Below are positions 24,401 to 35,147 of a DNA stretch of 64,000 nucleotides, in pieces. This DNA is from Takakia lepidozioides (lineage: Eukaryota; Streptophyta; Takakiopsida; Takakiales; Takakiaceae), in NCBI GenBank assembly GCA_030704615.1, contig CM060733.1, forward strand, positions 64,604,001 through 64,668,000. The letters run 5' to 3'. Position 1 is the first letter of the stretch, and the number at the start of each line of letters is the position of its first letter. The translations under genes were made by a program, and so were the position numbers. The notes under the pieces were generated by a model. It had not been told where the DNA came from, made no database searches, and worked only from the letters and a program-made list of their open reading frames with translations.

Positions 24401-25072
24401 GCGACAACCACCCAGTTCTGGTTCTGCAGGCACGACATTATGACTTGCGTGTATGGAAAGCCCAAGTACGGCATACAGACAATGCCAGAGGCTCCCCCGG
24501 TGTGGCCGGTGGAACCAGGCTGCGATCTGAGTCAGGTTGAGGCCGACGCCCTTACCGCCGCAGGATTTCGGATGGTGCAGCGCACTGACGTCCCCAGACA
24601 ACCATTTCCGCTTCCACAGCCTCCACCACCGACCCCTGTGAGAGCAAGAACAATGGAACACGACAGCTCTAAGCATCCTACACACCGTTGGGGGAAACCG
24701 AAGAGGCGGCGACCTCCCTCAAAAGTGAACGAGACAAGGATGGGGAATGCACTTCGGATGAACTGTACAATCCAGAGCTCGACAGAAGTGCCCCCACCAG
24801 GATTCGGGCGTGTGTATCAGATGGCCACGGCGGGCTCAGCTGTTCGCAATGAGGTGTACACCATCACCATTTCAGAATTACCCACCTGCAATTGCACCGA
24901 CTTCCAGATCATGGCGAACAAGGGGGCATCATACTGCCCTTGCAAGCATTTGTACTACGTGTACCTAAAGAGACTCCGTTGTAATTCCACAACTCATCAC
25001 TTCATACATGCACCAGGGTTGAGCCCCCAGGAGGTTCACACTCTTCTGAATATGGATCCAGGGGACCAGTGA
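21467..25072 (+). pseudogene. MULE-like DDE transposase with SWIM zinc finger (copy A)
   Basis: Three exons by splice signals: 21467-22102, 22173-23560, 23642-25072, about 1,151 aa. Exon 1 has a conserved N-terminal module (VTETYLCSKFKLKPG), then a disordered acidic region. Exon 2 opens with Cys/His zinc-binding patterns (CLNPTCFHF; CIHVGVHCHP) of the WRKY/GCM1 kind common in MULE proteins. The DDE fold follows: VMFDHIK (first Asp), FMADNAQANWAAVRRVYG (second Asp), CGFHW (the CxxH of MULEs), then NMAESVHSSW at the start of exon 3. Near the end is a SWIM finger, CNCTDF.. then CPCKHLYY. Exon 2 is one base short of a whole frame: near 23,525 the reading slips from WWHF- to the frame that encodes RYRQFGQYMRE. 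So this copy needs one base to be intact. It would cut and paste the element; transcribed away from the methyltransferase gene. Confidence 0.8.
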
Positions 25073-25927
25073 GCTTGGCTTGCGGTCCACATACAATGGT
25101 ACGCCCATCCTTTTCGGATAGTAGAACTGTACTGCTGCCAGTACCTCAGACTCTGGCCACACAAAGGTCCGACATATGTCTTGCCTACCAGTAACCTGTT
25201 TTGATCGAACTAAGATATTACTATATCGTTCACTTGTTTCCACGTGCATGTATTTTTGTATGTTGGAGGGTTCATGTTTTTCTGCTTTCCGAAAACTTGC
25301 TCTCCTCATTCGACCTCCGACAAGGAAATGCGGCGCCGAATTTCCAAGTGTCGTCGTAGGTACCCCCAGAGGCGGCCTTCGCCAACACCAAACCGCTCCG
25401 AAATTTCGCACGTGCGAACCCTAATGCGGCACCCTATTTCCCAGTTCAGTTGCAAACCTTTCCCGCCGAATACCCGAAGAAGACAGAATTGTGAAGTACT
25501 GCAGACTGTATTGGTGCAGACTCCATTGGTTCAATCGCGGCAAAAGGGTCAGCTTCATTCCAATGTTAAGGCATGTAAAACCGCGGAATACTCTATACAG
25601 GCCAGTATGCGACGTCCTTTTGCAGTGGTATACTGGATTTCCCGTTGCACGGTCACTTATTTCCATGAGCGGATCTATAAAACCATGAGCGGACTTGTTA
25701 CTGACGACATATCTTCGCCGCATTACATGATCTGGAACGTCCAAAAACGGCAAGGTCAAATAAAAAACTATTATTTTAATACTTGTTTAATCTGCCGCAT
25801 TTCCAAATTTGGAGGAGTCCGCTCATGAAATCCGCGTATCTTAGACTTCGGCTCACCGCTCATGCGGCTCATGCGGCTCATGGCTCATGGCTCATGGTTT
25901 CTGCTCATGAAATAGTAAACCTCCCCT
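25073..25927. other. Right arm of element A with subterminal repeats
   Basis: Non-coding. Isolated, partly decayed palindromes lie at about 25,324 (aaatgcggcgccgaattt, one arm of each type), 25,422 and 25,793. Subterminal CATGAGCGG copies at about 25,664 and 25,691 lead to the terminal CATGAGCC cluster at 25,826-25,915. Confidence 0.65.
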
Positions 25928-25930
25928 ACG

Positions 25931-28438
25931 TGTATGGCAGTGTGCAACGCCAAGCAGTACTACGTCGGGACCGTCGGCCCAGCGTGCACCAGAGCATGCA
26001 TTCACATTGGAAAGCATGACCACCCCGTCGTCAGAGGCAATTGCAGAGTCGCTTTTCAACAAGCCCACGATATTATCAAGGAGGAGGTGAGGTTCAGGCC
26101 GGGAGCAAAACCAAAGCAGATACAGCTCGCATCCGCACATAGAATTGCAATTGGCAGAATAATGTCGGAGGACGGAAGCACAAGAGAGAAGCTGGGCGAG
26201 GGGGACATGAAGGAGCTGCTGGAAGCTGTCTCCCATGTGTGCAGCCCCAATGTCAGGAACCACATTGTCGGCTGCAAGAAACGAATTGGAAGAGGATCAG
26301 ACATGCTCTCCATCTTGGAAGTAAAGCGCACATGCGGCTACGACTTCATCCAGGGCAGCTTCTTTCCTGGTCAAGGCTCAGAGACAGACAGGTGCTTCAT
26401 ATTTAAGATGTCAACGTGCGGATTGGGGAGCGGTGTTGATTTGGTGAAGCGGATGACCAGTGGAGACCTCTCAAATTGCTGGGTCATGTTCGACCACATC
26501 AAGCAAATTACCAACCACGATTGGGTGACAATGGGGGCACATGTATACGACCCACATTGCAGAAAGTTGATGACCATTGCTATCTGCGAAATGAAAGGAG
26601 AAGACACAGATTCGGAGTTGCATATGTGGCGCGGAATTAATGAGCAAATGGTGAGAGCGAAGTTGTCCCCTCCCGATTTTAGGGGCTTCATGGCTGACAA
26701 TGCCCAGACGAACTGGGCTGCAGTGAGGAGGGTATATGGGGACGACCCAAAGACTCCAATGGAAGGTAAGGAGAGATCTTGCGGGTTCCACTTCATGCAG
26801 AGTTTGACGCAAAACACGGAAAGGTTTGTGGCGTCACGCCACCGGCAGGATCATATCAGTATGTGCCTTGCGTGGAAAAATGCAAATTCCATCGACGAGT
26901 CGGAGACCGAGTTTGCAACCATACGCGCCTGGTGGGTGTCTTCAGGGGCAGTGGATGTGAAAGATCAGCCAGAACTGCAAACGTGGCTTGCGTGGTGGCA
27001 CTATAGATTCCGCCAGACTACATGAAACAGATAACACATTTCTGTACTTGACAATTGTTCTGTTTTGTGCTTGGACATTCTCCACAATGAGTGACATTTC
27101 TAATTTCCTTCAACAGGACATGAGCTTGGAGGATGACACGGATATGCCGACGACGAACATGGCCGAATCGGTGCACTCTTCCTGGCGTGCTTCCTCTGCG
27201 TGGTCTTGCTGGGAGAAGGCGTGGGACGCAACATCGTTGCGCCCCGAGGTTGAGTGCGGATGTTCATATCTGATCTCCATGAATCCCCGTCGCCTCCGGG
27301 CATGTCCTCAATTCTTCTCTTCACCGGCCGGCTGCGGACATCGCCCTCCAGGCAGTTCCCCCGACTGTGTAACGGCGTTGACCTTATTGTTTCCCGCAAT
27401 GCAGCAGTCCATTTTGGGATCGGTCGAACGATGCGCCGCCCTCATCAGCATCTCCTGCTTGTCTGTTCCGATACCCCTTCTCCTGCAGCATCCATGGAAT
27501 CGCTGCCAGACTCGGGACAACATGTCGAGGATGAGCATGCTGCTCCTATTATCGTTACCCAATACAACATTCCAATCGTGGAGCGAGATGTGTCGGCCTC
27601 GCAGTGGAGAATTGCACGGACCCGTCCGTCATTTTGTGGCAAATGTTGTGTTGTTCGTGTTGACACCAACCAGAGATGCAATGAGATGATTCGGAGGAGC
27701 CCGCAGGGCGGTGTGCCTGCCCCTTGCTTCACAGGGAGATTTGTGTGCGCAAATTTTGTGGAGGCCACACTGAAGGAGTTTTGGTTTTGCAGGCACGACA
27801 TCATGTCGTGTGTGTTTGGCAAGCCCAAGTATGGTGTACAAGGCATGCCTGAACCACCAGCAGTCTGGCCTGTGGCAACTGGTACAGATCTTACCGTGGA
27901 GGAGGCAGACGCTCTAGGAAGTGCAGGGTTTCGACTGGTGGAGAGGACAGACGTTCCACAAAATCCAATTCCCAGTCGTCATCCTCCTCCCACGAGAAGC
28001 TCTTCGCCCCGCATACCGGTGGGTGACCCCGCAGCTTGGCCCACCCATCGGTGGGGGAAATTGAAAAGACGGCGGCCACCAGCAAAGGCAAACGACACCA
28101 GGAAGGCCAACGCTCTTGCAATGCCCTGCATAGTGCAAGGTTGCAGGGATGTTCCTCACCCCGGGATGGGGCGCATATTTTAGTTGTCAACAGCCGGGTC
28201 TGCTGCGCGCAGTGTTGTGTATGCAATCACGGTTTCTCAGTACCCAGCTTGCAACTGTGAGGACTTCCTTGTTATGGAATCGAAGAATGCAGCATACGTC
28301 CCTTGCAAACACCTTTATTACATTTTTCTGAAGCGCATGAGTTGCATATCCGCAGTGGACGTCTTCATCCATGCTCCAACATTGAGTTTCAACGAGCTGC
28401 ACAAGGCCCTACGGCAGGATACAGATCGGACTGCTTGA
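25931..28438 (+). pseudogene. SWIM transposase, copy B (truncated, rearranged)
   Basis: Homologous to the copy A transposase from its second zinc-binding segment (AVCNAKQYYV) onward. The DDE core is kept (FDHIKQITNHDWVTMG; FMADNAQTNWAAVRRVYG; CGFHFMQSL), as is the SWIM finger (CNCEDF.. VPCKHLYYIF). Lesions: the first third is missing; the frame slips at 27,005; the intron donor after AAACAG reads AT instead of GT; about 240 bp at 27,199-27,437 are inverted relative to copy A; and a TAG at 28,181-28,183 replaces what is CAG (Gln) in copy A. It is clearly dead. Its reading frame is otherwise unusually well kept, so the lesions are probably recent. Confidence 0.8.
27199..27437 (-). other. Inverted segment inside transposase copy B
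   Basis: On the minus strand this piece encodes ALRETIRSTPLHSRGNCLEG, DVRSRPVKRRIED and DSWRSDMNIRTQPRG. These match plus-strand residues of copy A (ALREKIKGTPLHRRGEHLEG, DVRTRPVRRRIEE, DSWRSDRNIRTAPRG). Both flanks remain in the original orientation, so it is a local inversion. Confidence 0.8.
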
Positions 28439-29123
28439 CATTCCACATTCGGGAAGGAAAAAGTGGCAATTATATTACATTCATCTTCTTGCACCCTATT
28501 TTTTTGTGAGGAATTATACACTTGGTGGTGCCGCACCGCCATGGCTCCAGGTGCATTTTGGTGCCGCAATACATGAGAATGTGGTTTTTGGCCGTGAATG
28601 GCATGGGCATGTTTTTTTTATTTTGGTTATGTCTATAAATGGATCCGAGGAAAGCATACATTGTGTGGAGATACATGGGTATTGTGGCCTATTTCAGCGC
28701 CGTTATTGGTCTGTATATTGCATAGTGCTTCCTTGTTACTGCTCTTCATTCAATTTGTGGTGATTTCGCAGCCCATCCTGGAGTTTTTGTCCACCTTTAT
28801 GAGAAGACTCCAATTTGCTACCAATACATTGTCAGTGTTCTGCAAATGTGATGCCTTTACAAGATTGCTAGTTTTGTGTCCCAGTGGGAAGGGTCCTACT
28901 GCACATTCCAGCATTTGCATACTGCACCTTGTGCAAACAACAATCCATACGACAAAGGACACGTCCCAACATACTGGTAGTGAATTGCAAAAAACCTTAA
29001 CAGAAGATTATCCAAGCATGTATATTCCCCATATGGCACAATGAAGCTACTTGATTTTTGAATCAAAATGTATGTGCCATGAGTGTCGGCGAGTCGAAAC
29101 ATGTCTACTCTAGCATGCATGAC
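28439..29123. other. Non-coding interval in element B
   Basis: No gene recognised. Two degenerate core motifs (GGTGCCG) occur near 28,526 and 28,560. Confidence 0.4.
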
Positions 29124-29675
29124 CTATGGTCCCCTCGCCCAAGAAGAAGGAACTCGAACTGGCCTCTCAAGGACCTCCTGAGTGACCGGGTGCCGATATT
29201 TGAACAAAATGTCAGCGGTTTCTGTCGCCCGATTGAAACTAACGAGGATGTCGTGTTTATCGATAGCGCCCCCTTTGTAGAAGGACATTTTCACAGTGGG
29301 CCCTGTGTTCCCCTCCTCCTCATCCTCATAACTGAAGAGAATGTCCCCACTTTCCGAGCCAGTCCATCCACGCGTGAAGTTTTCACCTATGCACTCATCA
29401 TACGTCCACTCGCAACAATTCCAGCGATACAGCAACGCTGTGCATGATCTGTTCGGCTCCCACTCAAGCGGAAAGTCCAGGTCCATGATGCGTAGGAACT
29501 ACCTGCTCCCCAGCCGGGGTCCAGGAGACTCGTGCAATCCTGGAAGAAACTCCATTGCTCTCAACTGGACAAGTCGAGGATCGTCCCTGTAAACATCTAG
29601 GAAGACAATGATGTCATCTGCTTTCGGGACAATGACTCCCGTCTGGCGTCGATAGATGTGATTCGGGCACGACAT
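29124..29675 (-). pseudogene. D-family protein, copy D2
   Basis: Starts at ATG 29675 with the family opening (MSCPNHIYRRQTG.. ADDIIVFLDVY). It changes frame near 29,500 and continues as MDLDFPLEWEPNRS, LLYRWNCCEWTYDECIGENF, SGDILFSYEDEE, SFYKGGAIDKHDILVSF and a VPSSW tail. Diverged from D1/D4 but clearly the same fold. One frameshift. Confidence 0.7.
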
Positions 29676-29917
29676 GGCCTCACGACACAGCAAGAACTCA
29701 GAGCAGGGAGGAGATGGGCACAGCAGAGAAGAGTGAAGAGCAAAATGAGAGCGAGGCCGGCGGAAGAGGGATATATCATTGCTGCACTGCCAATGTCGTA
29801 TGCGGCAGAACTTCTATTTCCTCCGACATGTGTGCTTTTATTAGACAAATCCGCACCAGTTTCAGGAGAGTTTGCAAAACTCCCTCACCGTAAGGCGGGT
29901 ATTTGCTCTCCGGAGCC

Positions 29918-30326
29918 CAATTTCGGCGCCGTTATTGGATGGACTGCGGAAGCTTCAGCCGAGAATTTTGTTTCCGGACCCCAATTTTGGCACCGTTATT
30001 GGTTGCACTCCCCAGCCTTCAGCCGGGTATTTGGTTTCCGGACCCCAATTTTGGCGCCGTTATTGGCTGCACTCCGGAGGCTTCAGTCGGGTATTTGGTT
30101 GGCGGAGCCCAATTTCGGCACCGTTATTGGCTTCACTCCCGAGCCTTCAGCCAGCTATTTCTTTTCCTGTGCCCAATTACGGCGCCGTTATACCCAACCA
30201 TCCTGCACTTCTGCAACAGTACTATCCACAGTTATAGGTTGCCATTGCGTTTTCGGAGTCTGCAAACCCGGATCCTAATTCCGCTTGCGTCTCTTCCTCT
30301 GGGATAATTTCGGTGCCGTTATTGCC
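29918..30326. repeat. Array of ~64-bp tandem units with CCAATTT-CGG-YR-CCG-TTATTGG
   Basis: Copies begin at about 29918, 29982, 30043, 30108 and 30172 (spacing 61-65 bp), with an outlier at 30,305. Each contains CCAATTTCGGCGCCGTTATT then GG. The centre is CG or CA. The outer CCAAT/ATTGG and inner CGGYRCCG are symmetrical, but the three bases between them are consistently asymmetric (TTC against TTA), unlike the other arrays. Confidence 0.9.
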
Positions 30327-30362
30327 CAAAATTCAGTTTTTCTATGACCTGACCTGGCGGTC

Positions 30363-30592
30363 CATGAGCCTGGGCTCCAAGTCATGAGCGGACACTGGTA
30401 CTTATGAGCGGAGTGCTTCTAGCATGAGCGCGGAAATCTTCGAAAACCTTCTCTTCTTATACTACTTTCGATTATTTTATAGTTTTGGGCCCGAAAAAAA
30501 TCTGCCGAAATTCGAAGTGTGTTACTTTGCGGCTCATGGGTGAGCCATGCCCGCTCATGAGCTCATGGCTCATGGAATAGCAACCCCCCACT
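30363..30592 (-). repeat. Right terminal and subterminal repeats of element B
   Basis: CATGAGCGG-type units at about 30,363-30,440, then GGCTCATGGGTGAGCC and a terminal CTCATGGCTCATGGAATAGC before a C-run. On the reverse strand it matches the left ends of A and C. Confidence 0.65.
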
Positions 30593-30611
30593 TCATTGCT
30601 CTCAATGATTC

Positions 30612-30737
30612 TTACTTATGTCTAGAATTGTCAGTGAAAACGGTGAGGAAGACAAGGATGTCTCCAGATTTGGGTGTGAACATAGCATACCTTCTCCCAA
30701 AATAAGGGCACTCATTTCGATTGCGGCGGCACGATAT
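30612..30737 (-). pseudogene. D-family fragment D3
   Basis: About 41 codons matching the N terminus of the D family (SCRRNRNECPYFGRRYAMFT, then KSGDILVFLTVF). The start codon is ATA instead of ATG, and it ends at TAA 30,612. It lies just outside the right end of B, so another member of the family inserted or ended here. Confidence 0.65.
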
Positions 30738-30924
30738 CTTTGCAAATGAATCACGTCAGACGACACTGCAGGAAGAGTATTTCAGCACTCAACAGACTGT
30801 GTAGGGAAATAAGAATGAGCTTGTAGACACTACCCTTCATTACTTATATTCCACAAGATATTTGAGTTTCCCCCCTTACAGGGACTTGCACGGATGATGA
30901 TTGGTGGCTCCATGAATGGAGCCG

Positions 30925-30951
30925 TTTTTTTTTTTTTTTTTTTTTTTTTTT
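30925..30951. repeat. Poly-T tract
   Basis: About 27 uninterrupted T. It may be the poly-A tail of an old minus-strand retroposed copy, but no body is recognisable. Confidence 0.85.
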
Positions 30952-31092
30952 CCATCATTGCGATGGAAACCCTACGCCGCATTTCTCATCCGACTGTACC
31001 CGGTGGAAAGAAGGTGCCGCAATTGCTTTCTAGCATCCTACGACCGTGGGTCATTACCCTATTCCCATAGGCATGTATTTGTGTGAGGTTGA

Positions 31093-32135
31093 ATTCTCAT
31101 GAGCATAGACCCAAAATTCCATGAGCAGATACTGCCGAACAGGGAATTACACGGTATTCGGTGGAATATTCCTTGCCAAAAACAACTCCAAACCTGCGCC
31201 GAGCCTATACCAAACCCAATTTTTTTTTTTCACTTGGAATCCCCGAAGCAAAGTTGTAGGTCACGTGAATGACCGAGCCTGTGCTGTTGTTCGACGCCGA
31301 ACAACGCCAGCAAAGGCCGCAGAAACCTGGTCGCGGAAAAGTGAGGATTAACGAAAAATGAGGGGAAGACAAGATGGTCCACAGTGGTAGCAAGTCTGGA
31401 GATAATCTCCAGATGTAATGGAACCCATCAGATCTAGAGAATATTCCCAACTACGTGCGCCTCAGAACACATCCAGCCAGTATGATATCAATTAGTCAAT
31501 TTGGATATATCAAGACAAAAGAACTCTAGCTGCAAACGATATGGGATAAATATCTCAAAGGTCCAATTTAAAAACCTGCTGAAAAGACCAATGTTCAAGT
31601 ACACAACGTGCATCGATCTACACGAAAAAAAATTAGTTCTCAACATACTTAGGGAGCACATAACACAGGGATGTGCTGGCCAATCACGCCTCTCAAAACG
31701 GGGGCATCAATTTTATGAGCACGTGGCCGCTCCCGAACAAACCCACCGTAACTGGTCGGGTCCCGGCAGACACGATTTTGCAACAATAAACCACACAGTA
31801 GCTCCCGGGATGAGATCACCCGGCAGTGTTCGGCGCCGAACACCGAAACTCTGGAGTACACTTTATACAAAATCAAAATATCCAAAACCAATCTGGAAAT
31901 TGGAATGGCCTTACAAAACCCTCCACATCCTCTGTGTTCGGCGCCGAACCGGTGAGCCCGCAATTCTCAATAAGACTTCCATGTAGGAGTGGTTCGGCGC
32001 AGAACAGTAAAACCCAGCAGAATTGAAAATGTGAGAAAATGACTCCTAATCCATGGCCATATTAGTAAGGTAAAAAGAACGGATGAAAAAGTGAGAATGG
32101 ATGAAATTTGGATGGAATTGTTCGGCGCCGAACAA
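31093..32135. repeat. Dispersed palindromes TGTTCGG-YR-CCGAACA with CATGAGC units (element 'E' remnant)
   Basis: CATGAGC units lie at about 31,098 and 31,122. Palindromes follow at about 31,288 (one base changed), 31,826-31,843 (GTGTTCGGCGCCGAACAC, perfect over 18 bp), about 31,937, 31,993 and 32,119. Spacing is irregular and there is no transposon gene, so this looks like the edge of another family member with its own motif. Confidence 0.75.
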
Positions 32136-32364
32136 TGAACACATTTTCGCATCTGTGTTCGTAAGGAAATCCAGGAGATCAACTATCTAACGCAAGGACT
32201 CTGTACACTCCTCAAACATGAAACCGAATTTTTTTTCATTGCTGAAAACATTTTACATACTGGGAGATCCTCGAAACGTCAAAACTGCTAGAATGTTTTG
32301 ACCTCGAGAGTCTCAATGAACACAATTAAATTTCCACAATAGAAAAAGAAGTAAATCATTGCTC

Positions 32365-32660
32365 TCACAACCTCCGTCTACAGAGTGGGCAAGATGCATT
32401 CATTTGGAGCCATGCATCGATGCAGTCGCTGTGGAAACGATGCGTGCAGAGATTGAGTGTTCGAACTATTTTCCCAGGTACTGGATGCTCCATGCATATC
32501 GAACATGGTTCAGACCCAATAGCTGCTACAGGAACAATACTCTGAGGATAAGAGCTTTCGATGAAATCCAACGAAACTCCAGTCCAGCTGGCATGCTCTA
32601 CCTCCTCATCTGCAACGTCAAACTCTTCCCAAACGTCATCTTAAGAAAATTCTGGTCTGC
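32365..32660 (-). pseudogene. RING-H2 finger fragment (E3 ubiquitin ligase-type)
   Basis: The minus strand from about 32,655 to the stop at 32365 reads DDVWEEFDVADEEVEHASW, then the finger CSICMEHP.. LNLCTHRFHSDCIDAWLQ.. CPLC, ending RRRL. The spacing C-x2-C, C-x-H-x2-H-x2-C, C-x2-C is complete for RING-H2 (C3H2C3), which recruits an E2 enzyme. The upstream frame stops at once, and retroelement sequence begins on the other side, so the 5' part is probably lost; alternatively an intron acceptor (TTAAG) lies there. Whether the host or a transposon owned it is unclear. Confidence 0.65.
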
Positions 32661-34110
32661 GATCAAAATTGGATGTCAGAGAGCTGAAACAAACATCCCA
32701 TGCTTATGGCGTCTACCACGCGGCCACTAACCAGCCCGTATGCCCTCAGACTCCCCGGCCCTGCCACCATATTACGTGCAGAGCTTATGGCCATCCTGGA
32801 AGCCCTCTCCTAGCTGGCCCAATTTCCCCCCCGCACTACATTTTTACGGACAGCCTTACCTCACTTTTTCTTCTCCGTAACCACCTCTCTTGCCCTCCTC
32901 CCATTACCACCACCCGGACCGTAACATCACCACCGCCATCATCAATCTTGCTATCTCCTTGGACCACCCCGTCCACTTTCTCAAAGTCCGTTCCCACATA
33001 GGTATTAATGATAATGAAGAGGCTGACCTCCTCGCCCATGAAGGTGCCTCCAACCCCCCAGTAGAACCCACAGATGATCCCATTTATATCACGCACACCC
33101 ACCCATTCTGGCTAATACGCTCTATGCCAGACTCCCCTGAAACCCGACCTATACATAACCTCTTGACCATACTCACTCGTGAAGCTAACACACAAGCCCT
33201 GACATCTATCAGCCACACCAAAGTACACATCCAAAAATGGACGTAATCCACCGTACTCCATCACAAGCTGTCAAACTATTTCTGGCACACCAAAGTCGCA
33301 CTGATGCACAAATATGCCAAACACTCAAATTTTGGGCCACCAACGCGAACATATTTTCTGGCCACGCCTATTCCCATCCCCACACTATCCACTTTGTTCA
33401 CATATCCACCAGGTGCGTAACACCTGGCCGCACCTCCTCAGCCAATGTACCCACCCTGTCATCCACGACCTATGTATAACCCGACATAACCATGCAGTCT
33501 GGCACATTCATAAACTCCTCATGCATCGCATTGAAACCCGATGGTTCTCACTCATCAACGCTGGCACCTACCAGGGCAGACCCCCAGACCATACTGTCCC
33601 GTCTTGGCTCCTCCCATGTGTCTGCCCTCGCTCACCATGCACTTGCCCTGCTAGACTATGCCCTAACATCTTGCTTGTCCATGTGGTTTACTAATAAACC
33701 CCCCAACCCCCCCCCCCCCCCCCCCCCCCCCGCCCTTCTACCCTATCCCCAAACTTCACCATTCATTTTGTAGAATTTACATACTGCCATGACCGCTACC
33801 CCGCCACCTCCACCTTAGACAAACGACAAAAATATGCCCCGCTCATCCTAGCAATTCGCCAACGAGGCTGGAACACCGGCCCACTAACCGTTATCACTGC
33901 CGCAACTAGAGGTGGCATCCACAATGCCAACATTACCGCACTACACAAAAACTTTAATATTCCTATTTTCCCTATTCACAAATGCTTCAAGGCTCTTCGC
34001 TCTCTTACAGCTATTATCACTAATAAGCGACAACTCGAATCCAATCCTGTCAGTACTCGAGGTACCCCTCTCCCCCGGTTACCTGGTGTCCCCTAGACAC
34101 CTGTAGGCTT
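32661..34110 (+). pseudogene. Retroelement 3' fragment: RNase H and CCHC-like tail
   Basis: Plus-strand pieces in changing frames. An RNase H domain (YFIFTDSLTSLF-type strand; then KVRSHIGINDNEEADLLAHE with the final acidic residues) is followed by a tail typical of RNase-H-bearing non-LTR elements (HLLSQCTHPVIHDL.. HNHAVWHIHKLL). A final conserved block after a poly-C tract reads FTYCHDRYPATSTLDKRQKY, then QRGWNTGPLTVITAATRGG. No reverse transcriptase is left. It matches the minus-strand element at 43.1-45.4 kb and ends just before element C. Confidence 0.7.
33707..33731. repeat. Poly-C tract inside retroelement fragment
   Basis: About 25 C, broken by a single g at 33,732. It interrupts the retroelement frame. 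Confidence 0.85.
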
Positions 34111-34590
34111 AGCCTGCTTTCTTTATAGGGCCCACCCCCAAGAGGGGGGCTGCTATTTCATGAGCCATGAACCATGAGCAGAGTCGTAAGTGTCGAAAAA
34201 AACATGAGCAGGACTATTTTCCGGAAATGAGTGTCCGCGGGAATAGGGTTTAGGGTGTCACGGTCATAGGGGGAGAACGCCTCCCGATGACGGAGGTTCG
34301 GCAATGTTTTTTAGAATTACATATTGAAAGGCAATGTTTCGCAAATGGTAGGGTGGTACTGCTCTGTAGAATGAGGGCCCATTTCAGCCTACCAGGCACT
34401 TGCAAAATCCACCCACACTCCCAATCCCAAACGAAATGAGGAATGATGCATTCTGGGAACGATGGATACAGAATAGAACAAAAAGAGGGCACAATGGGGT
34501 TTTTATTGATCCACATGAATTGCATTTGAAGCACGTCTACTGTGTTGATTGTGCAAACAAATCTTTAGCCCTGTGCCTTCTGAATACAAG

Positions 34591-35147
34591 TCACGTTGTC
34601 AATGGGACTTTGACTGCTTTGAAAACTAGCTCATGAGTCATCGGGCTCCTCCAGGTAAACTGGATTGCAGCCGTTGTACCGCCCCTGTTGAGGTTCACCA
34701 CAATGTCGTGCCCTTCAATCATACCACCATCAAATATGGAAAGCTTCACGTTTTCGTCGTCCACACCAATGCGAATGTCCCCATACAATGGAGAAGAGGA
34801 GTGCACTCCTTCAGGAGTATACGTCTCTCCGATGGAGTCCACCCACGTCCACTGGCAGCAGTTCCACCGCAACAACATAGCAGTGCGCATTCTTCTGCAT
34901 GGGTGCCCGTCGTAGCTGGGAAAATTGGAATCAAGGATGCGCAGGAGCCACGGACTCCTCAGACCAAGATCGTCACCCTGCTCAAAGGCGTAGTGGCTTG
35001 GGATATACTCAAAAGCGGACAATGTTTCCACATTCGAACCAGTATCTTCTCTGTGTACCAGATAACGATGTCTCCCGATGTGGCCGAATACATTGTATAA
35101 TCGAAGCCTCCATAAGGGCAGTCGTCCCGGTTCCGGAAGCACGACAT
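34591..35147 (-). pseudogene. D-family protein, copy D4
   Basis: Starts at ATG 35147 (MSCFRNRDDCPYGG.. SGDIVIWYT). Compared with D1, five bases are missing near 35,055, which shifts the frame. The rest reads AFEYIPSHYAFEQGDDLG, SPWLLRILDSNFPSYDG, LLRWNCCQWTWVDSIGETY and IFDGGMIEGHDIVV. Otherwise well kept. It sits next to the left terminus and is divergent from D5. Confidence 0.75.

Larger units (their letters stand above)
11130..25927. mobile_element. Large MULE-like transposon 'A' with ParB-methyltransferase gene
   Basis: The left end is a G-run followed by CTGCTATTTCATGAGC and several CATGAGCC units. The right end, read on the other strand, is a G-rich run, then CTATTTCATGAGC and more CATGAGCC units, so the two form a terminal inverted repeat. 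Inside, in order: D gene (minus), palindrome array, ParB-methyltransferase gene (minus), palindrome array, SWIM transposase gene (plus), right arm. Length is about 14.8 kb, far above an ordinary MULE. No target-site duplication is visible (ttttgcaca on the left, tacgtgtat on the right), and the DNA to the right is the interior of a second transposase gene. The ends may therefore come from different insertions. Boundaries are my reading of the repeats. Confidence 0.65.
25928..30592. mobile_element. Remnant of related transposon 'B'
   Basis: It starts in the middle of a transposase gene directly at the right end of A and runs to a second right terminus (GCTCATGGCTCATGGAATAG followed by CAACCCCCC). 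Content: 5'-truncated SWIM transposase, D2, an array of about 64-bp repeats with CGG-YR-CCG cores, then CATGAGC-rich subterminal DNA (30,363-30,592). No ParB-methyltransferase gene is present, so this is a deleted or differently built relative. Confidence 0.55.
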
